Shown here: in pieces, positions 32,111-41,402 of the stretch | Layout of the letters: every line of letters starts with the position of its first letter | Numbering within the stretch: position 1 is the stretch's first letter | Assembly (NCBI GenBank): GCA_022452125.1 | Contig: JAKURJ010000002.1 | Span: 1 to 46,444, forward strand | Direction: 5' to 3' | Source: Candidatus Poseidoniaceae archaeon | GTDB lineage: Archaea; Thermoplasmatota; Poseidoniia; Poseidoniales; Poseidoniaceae | Length of the DNA: 46,444 nt | Translations under genes and position numbers: made by a program | The notes under the pieces: generated by a model | Database searches by the model: none | The model's input: only the letters and a program-made list of their open reading frames with translations | Told to the model about the DNA's origin: nothing

Positions 32111-33721
32111 TTACATCCTAAAGACACCAAACCGGTCATTTGGCAACTTAGCATTTTGACTTGCGGCTATGCATAATCCTAGTACATCACGAGTATCTCT
32201 AGGGTCTATGATCCCATCATCCCAAAGTCTGGCTGTAGAGTAGTAAGGACTTCCTTCAGTTTCATACTTTTCAAGGATTGGAGCACGGAACGCTTCCAAC
32301 TCTTCGCCTTCCATGGGCGCCGGTCGTGCTCTTGCCCTCTGGTCTTGTTTGACCGTTGTGAGAACGTCAGCAGCCTGTGGACCACCCATAACTGAAATTC
32401 GGCTATTTGGCCACATGAACAAGAATCTGGGGTCATAGGCTCTGCCGCACATTCCATAATTTCCTGCACCGTGAGAGCCCCCCACGATTACGGTGAACTT
32501 TGGAACATTAACACAGGATACTGCTGTAACTAGTTTAGCTCCATCTTTGGCTATGCCACCAGCCTCATACGCCTTTCCGACCATGAAACCTGTAATGTTC
32601 TGCAAGAAGATTAGCGGGATTCCTCTCTGGCCACACAATTCAACGAAGTGTGCGCCTTTCAATGAAGATTCAGAGAATAGAATACCGTTATTTGCAACGA
32701 TTCCAACCTTGTACCCATGAATATGAGCAAATCCGCAAATTAGAGTCTGCCCATATCTAGACTTGAATTCGTGGAAACGGCTGCCGTCGACGATTCTTGC
32801 AATGATTTCTTTGACATCAACTGGAGTGCGGTTATCTGAAGGAATGAGTCCTAGAAGTTCGTCTGGATCGTAGAATGGCTCCTGTGCATCTATTCGCTCA
32901 AATGGAGCGAGTTCTCTAGAACCAAGATTCTCAACTACATTGCGCACCATCCTCAGAGCTTCCGATTCATCTTCTGCAAAGTGGTCGGCGACCCCGCTTT
33001 GGGACGTGTGTACATCTGCTCCACCGAGTTCTTCGGCTGTGACTTCTTCGCCTGTTGCCGCTTTGACTAGTGGAGGGCCTGCTAGGAAAATGGTCCCATT
33101 TCCTTTGACAATGATGGATTCGTCACTCATCGCTGGAACATATGCTCCACCCGCAGTACAACTTCCTAGAACTGCTGCAACTTGTGGGATGCCATCTCCA
33201 GACATTTTTGCTTGATTTCTGAATATTCGTCCGAAATGACCAATGTCAGGGAATACTTCATCCTGCATTGGAAGGAAAGCGCCGCCAGAATCTACAAGAT
33301 AGATACAAGGCAGGTTGTTTTCATGAGCAACCGTTTGTGCTCTGATGTGCTTCTTAACAGTCATTGGATAGTATGAGCCACCTTTGACAGTAGCATCATT
33401 TGCTACGAAAAGGCATTCTCTTCCGTGAACTAATCCTACTCCGGTTACGATACCTGCACTGCTTGCTTTACCATCGTACAACTCGAAGGCTGCAAGCGGG
33501 GATAGTTCCATGAATGCGGTCCCGGGGTCGATGATTTTCTCAATCCTTTCACGAGCCAATAATTTACCGCGATTTCGATGTCTTTCGACATATTTTCCAC
33601 CGCCTCCTTGATTGACTACATCCAGGCGTTGGCGCAAGGTTTCAATAAACTCTAGATTGTGAGTTCGCCGTTTTTGGTAGTCCGGGTCGACACGATTTAC
33701 ACGAGTTGGTAGCCTATCCAT
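32111..33721 (-). CDS. Methylcrotonyl-CoA carboxylase carboxyltransferase subunit
   Basis: A 536-residue carboxyltransferase beta subunit moving the carboxyl group from biotin to 3-methylcrotonyl-CoA. LVDSGGAFLPMQDEVFPDIGHFGRIF, VAAVLGSCTAGGAYVPAMSDE, GTIFLAGPPLVKAATGEEV, and GAGNYGMCGRAYDPRFLFMWPN are near-diagnostic of MCC rather than propionyl-CoA carboxylase, and the length agrees. It is the first gene of the four-gene carboxylase operon and points to leucine degradation. Confidence 0.93.
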   Translation of the reverse strand: MDRLPTRVNRVDPDYQKRRTHNLEFIETLRQRLDVVNQGGGGKYVERHRNRGKLLARERIEKIIDPGTAFMELSPLAAFELYDGKASSAGIVTGVGLVHGRECLFVANDATVKGGSYYPMTVKKHIRAQTVAHENNLPCIYLVDSGGAFLPMQDEVFPDIGHFGRIFRNQAKMSGDGIPQVAAVLGSCTAGGAYVPAMSDESIIVKGNGTIFLAGPPLVKAATGEEVTAEELGGADVHTSQSGVADHFAEDESEALRMVRNVVENLGSRELAPFERIDAQEPFYDPDELLGLIPSDNRTPVDVKEIIARIVDGSRFHEFKSRYGQTLICGFAHIHGYKVGIVANNGILFSESSLKGAHFVELCGQRGIPLIFLQNITGFMVGKAYEAGGIAKDGAKLVTAVSCVNVPKFTVIVGGSHGAGNYGMCGRAYDPRFLFMWPNSRISVMGGPQAADVLTTVKQDQRARARPAPMEGEELEAFRAPILEKYETEGSPYYSTARLWDDGIIDPRDTRDVLGLCIAASQNAKLPNDRFGVFRM

Positions 33722-33769
33722 GTCTTCCCCTCTATTCGCCGAAGGTCGATTGCGACTTGAATCAACCGC

Positions 33770-35047
33770 TTACACACCAAGGATTAATCTTCCAATATCT
33801 CGCAATCCTGGAGCCATTCCTACAATCATTACAGCCAAGACAATTAGAACTCGCAGATGCTGTTGTCTGGACTCGATTCTTAATTGAGAGAACATCCAGA
33901 TGATTATACTTGCAAGGGCTGCTTTGACCAAGAAGAATAGCCAAGCTCCTTCTCCTAGTATTCCAAATCCATTCCCAAACTGGATTACTGCATCTGAGAG
34001 CGGATGCTTCTCGGAATAACCGAACCAATCAATGCCAACCATGGTTGCTAATCCATCACACAATTGACCGAATAGCATTCCAGCAACCATCGGGGTTGCA
34101 AGTATTCCCTTAGGAGATAGTATCTCTACAGGATGGTTTGAGCGGTCCTCGCTCTCCCATTCGTCCAATGTCATCCCATCTGGAATCAAACCGACATCGT
34201 TGCCGGTTAGACGTAATTGAGCCAAATCTTCTGTGCCTTGGCGCCAAACCGCCCAGGTGATAATGAATGGAATTACAACCACGACTAGAACAGGCCATAG
34301 AATGTCATTATCACGGGGCAATAATCCACTATCTTGGACCCATGGTGTAGAAGCTAGTTGCGCCCAGTGACCTAAGCCCATTGTGATCAATCCGATCGCA
34401 AATGCTAGCATTGCACGAGGTATTGCTTCCCAATCCCATGTATTGTGAATCACAACAGCAATCATTACTGCACCTGCGAAGGAACCCCCAAGGATCCAGA
34501 AAGTACCTGTGTCGTGCACGTGCACGCTGGGTAGAACTAGTAAGCCTGTGAAAGCGATGTATGCTACGAGCAACATTGCCAACATCGACAACTCATTTTT
34601 CTTACCGATATGGCCAATGAATGCTGAGATAATTAGCCATGCAGCCAAGTGTATGTGAATCAGAGGAGAGATGAATAAGACATCTATACCCTCTTTGAAA
34701 TAATCTGCATCTTCCATTACTCTGAATACCGGAGCTAGAGCGACCCATGCGATTAGAGCCCAGACCATGCGGTCATCAACAGGCAATTGCCACTTTCTGA
34801 ACAATGCTTGGAATGCAATGACTGCAGCAATCATTGTCAGAATATATACAATCGTATTCACTTCAGAATAACCTGCATCCCCGGTTGTTCCAGCATCCTT
34901 CGCAATTGGGTCCCAGATGTAGACTTTGACAAAATCATCCCAGAATAATTCTGGAGCAAAAATTAGTCCACCAACGAGAACAAGAGAAATCAGACCGAAT
35001 AAGGAAAGTAGAATCCTCTCTCCATTTGAGAATTCTGTGTCTTCCAT
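33770..35047 (-). CDS. DUF63 family archaeal membrane protein
   Basis: A 425-residue polytopic protein with about ten or eleven hydrophobic helices. EVNTIVYILTMIAAVIAFQA, VALAPVFRVMEDADYF and FISPLIHIHLAAWLI match the pattern I associate with the archaeal DUF63 family, whose function is unknown. The length is near the long end for that family. It lies between the FKBP and carboxylase genes on the same strand. Confidence 0.7.
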   Translation of the reverse strand: MEDTEFSNGERILLSLFGLISLVLVGGLIFAPELFWDDFVKVYIWDPIAKDAGTTGDAGYSEVNTIVYILTMIAAVIAFQALFRKWQLPVDDRMVWALIAWVALAPVFRVMEDADYFKEGIDVLFISPLIHIHLAAWLIISAFIGHIGKKNELSMLAMLLVAYIAFTGLLVLPSVHVHDTGTFWILGGSFAGAVMIAVVIHNTWDWEAIPRAMLAFAIGLITMGLGHWAQLASTPWVQDSGLLPRDNDILWPVLVVVVIPFIITWAVWRQGTEDLAQLRLTGNDVGLIPDGMTLDEWESEDRSNHPVEILSPKGILATPMVAGMLFGQLCDGLATMVGIDWFGYSEKHPLSDAVIQFGNGFGILGEGAWLFFLVKAALASIIIWMFSQLRIESRQQHLRVLIVLAVMIVGMAPGLRDIGRLILGV

Positions 35048-35088
35048 AGTTGTCTCACGCCGTCACAGGTGATGAGAATTGCGCTAAA

Positions 35089-35805
35089 TCACTCTTCTTC
35101 GCCGTGGTCGTCGTCGTCTTCAGCAGCGACACGAGGTTCGTGAACTTCGACGAATGAAACCTTACCTGCTTCAACTGCATCACGTAGAACAGTAACCAAG
35201 CGGAACTTCTGCATTGCTGCATTAGGGTCGAATAGCATTGTTTGAGGGACGACGATTGAAATGTCGTCTCCATCGAATGAGACCTCGAACCCTTCTTGAC
35301 CGGTGTTTGCCTCAAGAAGTGCCGCAACTTTCTCTTCCTTACCTTCGATAACCTTGACGATCTTGTAATCGTACTTCAGAGTGCGACCAGCCATAGGGTG
35401 GTTGTAATCGATTCTAGCACGTCCTGCTGCTAGGTAGGAAAGGATTCCTTGACGGCCTTCAACAGTTACTGGACCTCCGATGTATAGGGACTTAGGGTCA
35501 CGTACGTGGCGTAGTAGTTTGTCAATCGAGATGGTTTCGATTTGTTCCGGGTCCTTCTCTCCATAAGCATCCGCAGGTGCAATCTCCAGAGAGATATCCT
35601 TGTCTGCTTCAGCTTCCAAAAGGCTGTCTTCGAATCCAGAAATCAGATTTCCTGCACCAACTACACAGACCAGAGGTGTGTAGGTTCTACCCTCTTGGTG
35701 CATATCATGCTCCTTTGCGACTTCTTCTCTAGTAGTTTCAATCAAATCGCCGGAGTCTGCGTTATACAGGTCGTAATCGACGTGGACAATGGTTCCTTCT
35801 TCCAT
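35089..35805 (-). CDS. FKBP-type peptidyl-prolyl cis-trans isomerase (SlyD-like)
   Basis: A 238-residue cytoplasmic folding factor. EGTIVHVDYDLYNADSGDLI opens the FKBP domain, VVGAGNLISGFEDSLLEAEADK is the conserved helix region, and ISLEIAPADAYGEKDPEQIETI leads into the insert-in-flap domain typical of archaeal and SlyD FKBPs. A C-terminal domain of about 85 residues and a very acidic tail (EDDDDHGEEE) follow. GGTGA lies six bases before the ATG. A compact GC hairpin (35821-35835) lies in its leader. Confidence 0.9.
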   Translation of the reverse strand: MEEGTIVHVDYDLYNADSGDLIETTREEVAKEHDMHQEGRTYTPLVCVVGAGNLISGFEDSLLEAEADKDISLEIAPADAYGEKDPEQIETISIDKLLRHVRDPKSLYIGGPVTVEGRQGILSYLAAGRARIDYNHPMAGRTLKYDYKIVKVIEGKEEKVAALLEANTGQEGFEVSFDGDDISIVVPQTMLFDPNAAMQKFRLVTVLRDAVEAGKVSFVEVHEPRVAAEDDDDHGEEE

Positions 35806-35820
35806 GGTTATTCACCTATC

Positions 35821-35835
35821 GCCCCCTACGGGGGC
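35821..35835 (-). promoter_or_regulatory. GC-rich hairpin before the FKBP gene
   Basis: GCCCCC and GGGGGC pair around a three-base loop. The hairpin lies 26 bases beyond the ccmF stop and just upstream of the FKBP Shine-Dalgarno, so it could end the upstream message or mark an mRNA 5' end. No T-run follows. Confidence 0.45.
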
Positions 35836-35860
35836 ATTTCGGCGACCAACCATCCCTATT

Positions 35861-38167
35861 TCAATCAGTTGGGTCACTTCGGGGCATCCAAATGGCGAGA
35901 CTTGACAACAGCATCAACGCCCATCCACCCCACACAAGGTGGATTCCTGGCAAATCGTAAACCATTATTCTAACCAGGTCACTGCCTTCCATCAATGAAC
36001 GTGCTTGAGTTCCGTCCATTATCAAAACCAAGTCCCCATGCCACATACTTACACGGTCGACTTCTGAACGCGAGCGGGTATCGAATCTGAGCACTCCAGG
36101 CTCTACAGTTTCGATTAATTCTCCATCTTCATAGACATTGATTACTGCTCCAAGATATCCATCTCCAACCTCGAGCCCATCGGTTTGAGTTACTACCTCT
36201 GTAAATTCGAACTCGTAACCTTCCCATTCAACTCTTTCATCCTTGATCATGGTTACGGTGTGAGAAAACGTACCTCTATCGATAATAGTTGTACTCATGA
36301 CATGCCCAATCACTAACAGAACCAATCCCAAATGGATTAGATGAGCGAAAAATGGTATCTCACGTTTACCGTAGTTTTCCTTCGCTAGAGAAATTGTAGC
36401 AGGTAATGCTAGAAGAGCGGGAATCAAAACAACAATACCGATTTGACCTCGATTCAATGATGCGCCAAGGATATCCTTTGAATCGTATCCTAAAGAATCT
36501 CCAAACAACCAAGCTAGAACTAGAATCAATGGAGTTGAAGCCATGAGATAGAACACTCTCTGTGGCCTATCCCTTATGCTCCAAGCAGTGAATGAAAGCA
36601 TGATTGCTGCTAGGAATGGTGCTCCATACAATTCGTGTGCTGCAAATTGAATTGAATCGATGCTTGAAATCAATATTACCAATGTCAAAATTAGATACAA
36701 TCCTACAACTACAACAGGCGCCCATAATACCAACCTTTGCTGAGTGCTTCTATCCATGAATGAGAATTTAGATTCCTTATTTTCCTCAGCGAAGAACCAA
36801 GGTGCAACAAATGCAGTCATGCCTATGGCACATATCGTGATGTCTAACATTCCAGACCATGATGCAGACAAGAATAGCATCACACCTGCGCTAGCCCATC
36901 CCCATGCCTTGAATCGGTCTTTTTCGAAGATTAGCCCGAATGCGAAAAGCAACGATAGTAATTCGAACAAAACCATACCGTGAATGAATCGCAAAACAAC
37001 CATAATTCCTGGTAAAGCGAACCATTTCCAATCGTGTCCTTCAGGCAATGACCTGATGCCAGATTCCACGAATGGACCTAATCCCAAAATGACCACAAGG
37101 GTAGGAGGGAACCCATCTAGCACATCACCGCCACCGATTATACCGATTATCGCCACAACAGGTAGCAAAGCCAACCAGTATTTTGAGAACTCAAAACCGA
37201 GTCTTGAGGCGAGGAATATTCCTAGCAATTGCAGTATTCCAAGGAAATAAACCACGACTTCTATTCCGCTAGCATCTGACAACAGAACCATGATTCTTCC
37301 GAAGACATCCCCCGGCGGTGAGCCTGCTGAGTTCACAACGAATGTGTGGACACTAACTGCCCAAACTCCACCTGCTCTAGTTACCATAGTCGCGAATAGT
37401 GCGAGTGCGCCACAAGCCATTGCCACACCAGCCCACATGTGGTCCGATGTCTTGCCCGGCCGTGTTCTTAGATGCAGCAGCATGCCCAAACAAATCCATG
37501 GTAACAGCGAGCCGGTTTCTACAGGATCCCAAGCCCAATATCCTCCCCAATCTAGAATCAGGTAAGCCCACAGGCCTCCTAAGCCAATTCCCAACGTTGC
37601 AAAGAAGAATGCAGGTCTAGCGACTTGGATCAAATCGTCTTTGATTCCTTTGTAATTTGTCAAAATGGCTGATACCGCAATACATGCAAGCGTGATGCAC
37701 AAGGAGTATGCCAGGAATATGAGAGGAGGATGAATCACCATCAAATCTGTCTGCAATAACTCATTGAGGCCTGGTCCACGGCCTTCTGCTGGCTTGAAGG
37801 GTTGCAGTATCCATGCAACCAGTAAGAGAGTTAATGCAAACCCATTCATCAGTCTTAGACGGAGTAGGTGCCTATCTTCACATTCTGATTTCAATGGATT
37901 CCTCCAAACGATTGACAAGAGAGCCATCCATGCTACCCAGAGCAAAATTGGTCCCTCTCTTGCAGCCCATGTGGCCGCGAATCTGTACTTGAGAGGTAAC
38001 TCTTCTCCGCCATACCAAGCAACGAGATGAATCGTATCGTAATTCATTGTGAACATGAACGCCAATAGGAAAAATGGCAAACCTAGAATCCATGTCAACT
38101 TTGGATCTGGCCGAAATGTCACCCAAGCTGCAACGAATACAGCGAATGGCATCAGCAAAGATTCCAT
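35861..38167 (-). CDS. ccmF: CcmF-type cytochrome c haem lyase
   Basis: A 768-residue membrane protein with about fifteen helices, the haem-handling component that attaches haem to apocytochrome c on the outer face of the membrane. The hallmark DWGGYWAWDPVETGSLLPW (tryptophan-rich haem-binding motif) and WAAREGPILLWVAWM are clear. The C-terminal extracytoplasmic part carries strands and a last helix. The ATG at 38167 is supported by GGTGA four bases upstream and lies 4 bases after the reductase stop. CcmF in an archaeon implies a c-type cytochrome respiratory chain; other ccm genes are not in the window. Confidence 0.93.
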   Translation of the reverse strand: MESLLMPFAVFVAAWVTFRPDPKLTWILGLPFFLLAFMFTMNYDTIHLVAWYGGEELPLKYRFAATWAAREGPILLWVAWMALLSIVWRNPLKSECEDRHLLRLRLMNGFALTLLLVAWILQPFKPAEGRGPGLNELLQTDLMVIHPPLIFLAYSLCITLACIAVSAILTNYKGIKDDLIQVARPAFFFATLGIGLGGLWAYLILDWGGYWAWDPVETGSLLPWICLGMLLHLRTRPGKTSDHMWAGVAMACGALALFATMVTRAGGVWAVSVHTFVVNSAGSPPGDVFGRIMVLLSDASGIEVVVYFLGILQLLGIFLASRLGFEFSKYWLALLPVVAIIGIIGGGDVLDGFPPTLVVILGLGPFVESGIRSLPEGHDWKWFALPGIMVVLRFIHGMVLFELLSLLFAFGLIFEKDRFKAWGWASAGVMLFLSASWSGMLDITICAIGMTAFVAPWFFAEENKESKFSFMDRSTQQRLVLWAPVVVVGLYLILTLVILISSIDSIQFAAHELYGAPFLAAIMLSFTAWSIRDRPQRVFYLMASTPLILVLAWLFGDSLGYDSKDILGASLNRGQIGIVVLIPALLALPATISLAKENYGKREIPFFAHLIHLGLVLLVIGHVMSTTIIDRGTFSHTVTMIKDERVEWEGYEFEFTEVVTQTDGLEVGDGYLGAVINVYEDGELIETVEPGVLRFDTRSRSEVDRVSMWHGDLVLIMDGTQARSLMEGSDLVRIMVYDLPGIHLVWGGWALMLLSSLAIWMPRSDPTD

Positions 38168-38171
38168 GTAC

Positions 38172-39398
38172 TCACCATCCGAAATGCTTCGCTCTCGAAT
38201 AACCAAATGAAAGTAGCACACTAATCACACCTTTAGTGTACAAAAACGGGTGACGGACCAATATTTTCAATCCAATCCACAATTTGTCAAGTACCGACAT
38301 TGAGCCCAACTCCTCTGGCAAACATCTTGCCATGTTTGATAACTCATCATCGCTCAAATCATATAGGGATGTTTTTCCCTTCAAAATCTTGTGATATGGC
38401 GGGAATCGCTTCTTCCACGCTTTGACATATCTCTGCATTTTTGCATCTGATAAATCTCCTTCAGAAATCGCTGCTGCAATGGTTTGAGCCGCCTCTCTGC
38501 CTGACCACAATGCTAGGTGTGAACCACCTTCGAATAATGGAGATGTGAAGCCTGCCGCATCTCCTACCAAGATTAGTCCGTCTCCTGTGGTGATTTCCCT
38601 CGGCCCTGAAATTGGTATGGTGCCTCCAAATGGGCGAGGTTTGACTCCAGGCTTCCTCCATTCTGGGTTTTGAATTCCCTTTCCGTTTAGATAGGTATCT
38701 TCAACAAATTTGTCAAGATATTTGATTGCGCCTTTTTTGTCTGTAGTGACAAGACCTACATTTGCTCTTCCGCCTTTTTTCGGAATCATCCAGACGTACC
38801 CATGTGGAGAATATTCAGGCCACAAGTAGAAATCAAGATAGCCGTCATTATCCACTTCTGTCATCTCATATTGGAAGCCTGCAATGACCTCCACTTCGGT
38901 CCCCATATCGAGTAATTTTGTTGCTGCTCCAGCAACCCCTGAGGCGTCAATTACTGCCTTACATTCTATCGGAAATTCGTCTCCACGACCTTCAATTTTC
39001 CAATTGACAAATTCATTTTTGCTATTGTAAATTCTTTCCATAGAAGTTACCCTGTGTGAGAGGTGTAAGCTCGCTCCTTTCTTGACTGCTTCATCGCACA
39101 ACCATTGTTCGAATTTATGCTTCTCAAGGACGTACCCTTTCTCGGTCAACAACTTCGCAGTTCCGTCTGGAAAGATAACGCGAATGCCCTTACAATCAAG
39201 TGCAACGACATCCTCTGGCAAATCGAGATCTAGATTGTCAACAGCCATCTGCGACAAGCATTCTCCACAGTGCACAGGAACTCCGACCTCCGGGTCTGCC
39301 TCGACAATCATGGTGCTGAGACCTGCACGCGCAGAATGCAGTGCAGCAGAACCGCCGCCTGGGCCGGCACCGATAACCAGTACATCGCAACTCGCCAT
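38172..39398 (-). CDS. Geranylgeranyl reductase family flavoprotein
   Basis: A 408-residue FAD enzyme that reduces isoprenoid double bonds, in archaea typically those of digeranylgeranylglycerophospholipids. CDVLVIGAGPGGGSAALHSA is the dinucleotide-binding fold, GVPVHCGECLS is a family signature, and GLILVGDAAGFTSPLFEGG is the second flavin motif, with YVWMIPKKGGRANVGL between them. A role in lipid or quinone side-chain saturation fits; the neighbouring UbiA/UbiD genes make a quinone link possible. A strong hairpin directly abuts its start codon. Confidence 0.9.
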   Translation of the reverse strand: MASCDVLVIGAGPGGGSAALHSARAGLSTMIVEADPEVGVPVHCGECLSQMAVDNLDLDLPEDVVALDCKGIRVIFPDGTAKLLTEKGYVLEKHKFEQWLCDEAVKKGASLHLSHRVTSMERIYNSKNEFVNWKIEGRGDEFPIECKAVIDASGVAGAATKLLDMGTEVEVIAGFQYEMTEVDNDGYLDFYLWPEYSPHGYVWMIPKKGGRANVGLVTTDKKGAIKYLDKFVEDTYLNGKGIQNPEWRKPGVKPRPFGGTIPISGPREITTGDGLILVGDAAGFTSPLFEGGSHLALWSGREAAQTIAAAISEGDLSDAKMQRYVKAWKKRFPPYHKILKGKTSLYDLSDDELSNMARCLPEELGSMSVLDKLWIGLKILVRHPFLYTKGVISVLLSFGYSRAKHFGW

Positions 39399-39417
39399 GC
39401 CTCCCCGAAGGGGAGGC
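39399..39417 (-). promoter_or_regulatory. Hairpin abutting the geranylgeranyl reductase start
   Basis: GCCTCCCC and GGGGAGGC pair perfectly around a three-base loop. On the minus strand the second arm ends immediately before the ATG and contains the GGAGG sequence, so the hairpin could cover the only ribosome-binding-like element. It sits in the divergent region shared with the UbiD gene. Confidence 0.5.
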
Positions 39418-39476
39418 GGGACTTCAATGAGTCGGCACAGAACAAGTATTCATGAAGAAGTTCTCCTAGCGGTACC

Positions 39477-41402
39477 ATGGCCTGGAGAAATTCTACGCGC
39501 TGGGTCGCCCACCTTGAGAAGCGGGGCGAGCTGATTCGCATAACAGAGCCTGTAGATGTAGAATTAGAGGCCGGAGCAATTGCGGATCGGCTGGTAAAGA
39601 ACAACGGGTCGGCTGTTCTGTTTGAGAAACCAAGACTCCCTAACGGAGAAATCAGCGAGATTCCGCTTGCAATGAACCTATTTGGGTCACATGACAGAAC
39701 TCAGAGAGCACTGGGCGCATCACATCCAACTGAAGTCGGTGAAAGATTGGTCGCTTTAATGAAACCAGATATTGGTGGAATAATGAAGAAACCTTGGACT
39801 GGACTCCCACTATTGAGAGATGCAATGTCGCTACCCCCAAAGAAGGTCTGGAGAGGATCTTGTCAAAGAGTAAAAATGGACCTAGATGTCACACAATTAC
39901 CAATTCCAAAGACATGGCCAATGGATGGTGGAAGATACATCACACTTCCTCTAGTCGTTACCAAAGACCCGCACTCGGGAGAGCACAACCTAGGAATGTA
40001 CAGAGGTCAAGTGTTCGGTCCAAAAGAAGTCGGCCTACATTGGCAAATTCACAAGCATGGTGCAGACCATGCTGCGGCTTGGCCGGATGGAAAAATGCCA
40101 GTTGCGATTTGTATCGGCGGCCCCCCAGAATTGATTTTCTCAGCGATTGCCCCCCTACCTGATAATTTGGAAGAATACATGTTTGCGGGATTCCTAGGTA
40201 AAAGACGCCTAAGAATAACCAAAGCACTAACTCAAGACCTCCTAGTTCCTGCTGATGCTGATATAGTAATCGAGGGATGGGTTGATGCAACTCAAACTAG
40301 AACTGAAGGCCCATTCGGAGACCACTTTGGATTCTACTCCCTGACTGGCCAGTACCCTGTTCTGAATGTTACTGCAGTAACCAGAAGGAAAAATGCAATT
40401 TTGCCAGCGACGATCGTAGGCCAACCTCCTATGGAAGATGGATATCTAGGAGAAGCTATTGGAAAGCAATTCAGGCCGATTCTATCTTTCCAGCACAGAG
40501 ATGTACTGGATTTACACTTACCACTTGAGACTGGTTTCCACAACCTTGCCATCGTCAAGAGTAAGCAACGATACCCAAGGCAAGCTAGGAAAACATGTCT
40601 TGGTTTGCTAGGTGCTGGACAAATGATGTTTTTGAAAATCCTAATCGCTACAGATGAAAATCCCAGTGATTTGGATGCCTTGTTAGATGTGCTAAACAAC
40701 CGAGTCGACCCTGAGACTGATATCACCATAATCGAAGGAATAGTTAGTGACTCTCTAGAACCTGCTTCCACTTACGAAAATGTGCATTCGAAAGTAATCA
40801 TTGATGCAACAAAACTTGTCCCTGCTGACCCAAGAAGTGGAAAGCCATTGGAAGGGTCTCCGATTGAAGAATGTCCTGCATGGAGAAGAGGGGAAGAAGA
40901 TGCGCCAGGAATTAGTGAATCTCTGTTGAAACAAATCTCGGAATTAGAAGATGTTGAGGACTGCCTCTTGCTGAGAAATTCGATGTTAGTTGTAACAGTT
41001 GACATCGAAGGAAGACCAGATCCAAGAACCGGAATGCAATGGCCAAATGAGGACGATGCTAAGGCCCAAAGAGAGAAGATTTCTCAATTGAGAAAATCAA
41101 TTTGGCAATTGGACTCTAAAAATGAATTAAGATGGTTATTTGTAACTGACAATGATATGAATCTTCACGGTGAAGGAGCGATGAGAAGGTTGCTATGGCA
41201 GCTAACTTCACGCTTTGCTGTGGAGCGCGATTTCATAGTAGAAAATGGCAGAATATTCTGGGATGCGACCACACCAATTCCTTCGCTCGAAGGACCAACT
41301 CCTGTTCGAAGATGGCCTGCAATTACTATGCATGACCCTGAAACTTTAGATGCGATTGAACGGTTCGATTTACCACCTTGGCCTGACAACTTGGTGATGT
41401 GA
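39477..41402 (+). CDS. UbiD-family prenylated-FMN decarboxylase
   Basis: A 641-residue decarboxylase of the UbiD family, which uses prenylated FMN to remove a carboxyl group from aromatic or unsaturated acids. It has MNLFGSHDRTQRALG near the N-terminus, YITLPLVVTKDPHSGEHNLGMYRGQ, the catalytic TEGPFGDHFGFY with its glutamate and arginine nearby, and NLGQ-like KSKQRYPRQARKTCLGLLGAG. It is longer than bacterial UbiD (about 500) because of a C-terminal extension. It is directly followed by UbiA, so it probably acts in quinone synthesis (ubiquinone-like or futalosine-type menaquinone). No UbiX is seen here. Confidence 0.9.
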   Translation: MAWRNSTRWVAHLEKRGELIRITEPVDVELEAGAIADRLVKNNGSAVLFEKPRLPNGEISEIPLAMNLFGSHDRTQRALGASHPTEVGERLVALMKPDIGGIMKKPWTGLPLLRDAMSLPPKKVWRGSCQRVKMDLDVTQLPIPKTWPMDGGRYITLPLVVTKDPHSGEHNLGMYRGQVFGPKEVGLHWQIHKHGADHAAAWPDGKMPVAICIGGPPELIFSAIAPLPDNLEEYMFAGFLGKRRLRITKALTQDLLVPADADIVIEGWVDATQTRTEGPFGDHFGFYSLTGQYPVLNVTAVTRRKNAILPATIVGQPPMEDGYLGEAIGKQFRPILSFQHRDVLDLHLPLETGFHNLAIVKSKQRYPRQARKTCLGLLGAGQMMFLKILIATDENPSDLDALLDVLNNRVDPETDITIIEGIVSDSLEPASTYENVHSKVIIDATKLVPADPRSGKPLEGSPIEECPAWRRGEEDAPGISESLLKQISELEDVEDCLLLRNSMLVVTVDIEGRPDPRTGMQWPNEDDAKAQREKISQLRKSIWQLDSKNELRWLFVTDNDMNLHGEGAMRRLLWQLTSRFAVERDFIVENGRIFWDATTPIPSLEGPTPVRRWPAITMHDPETLDAIERFDLPPWPDNLVM

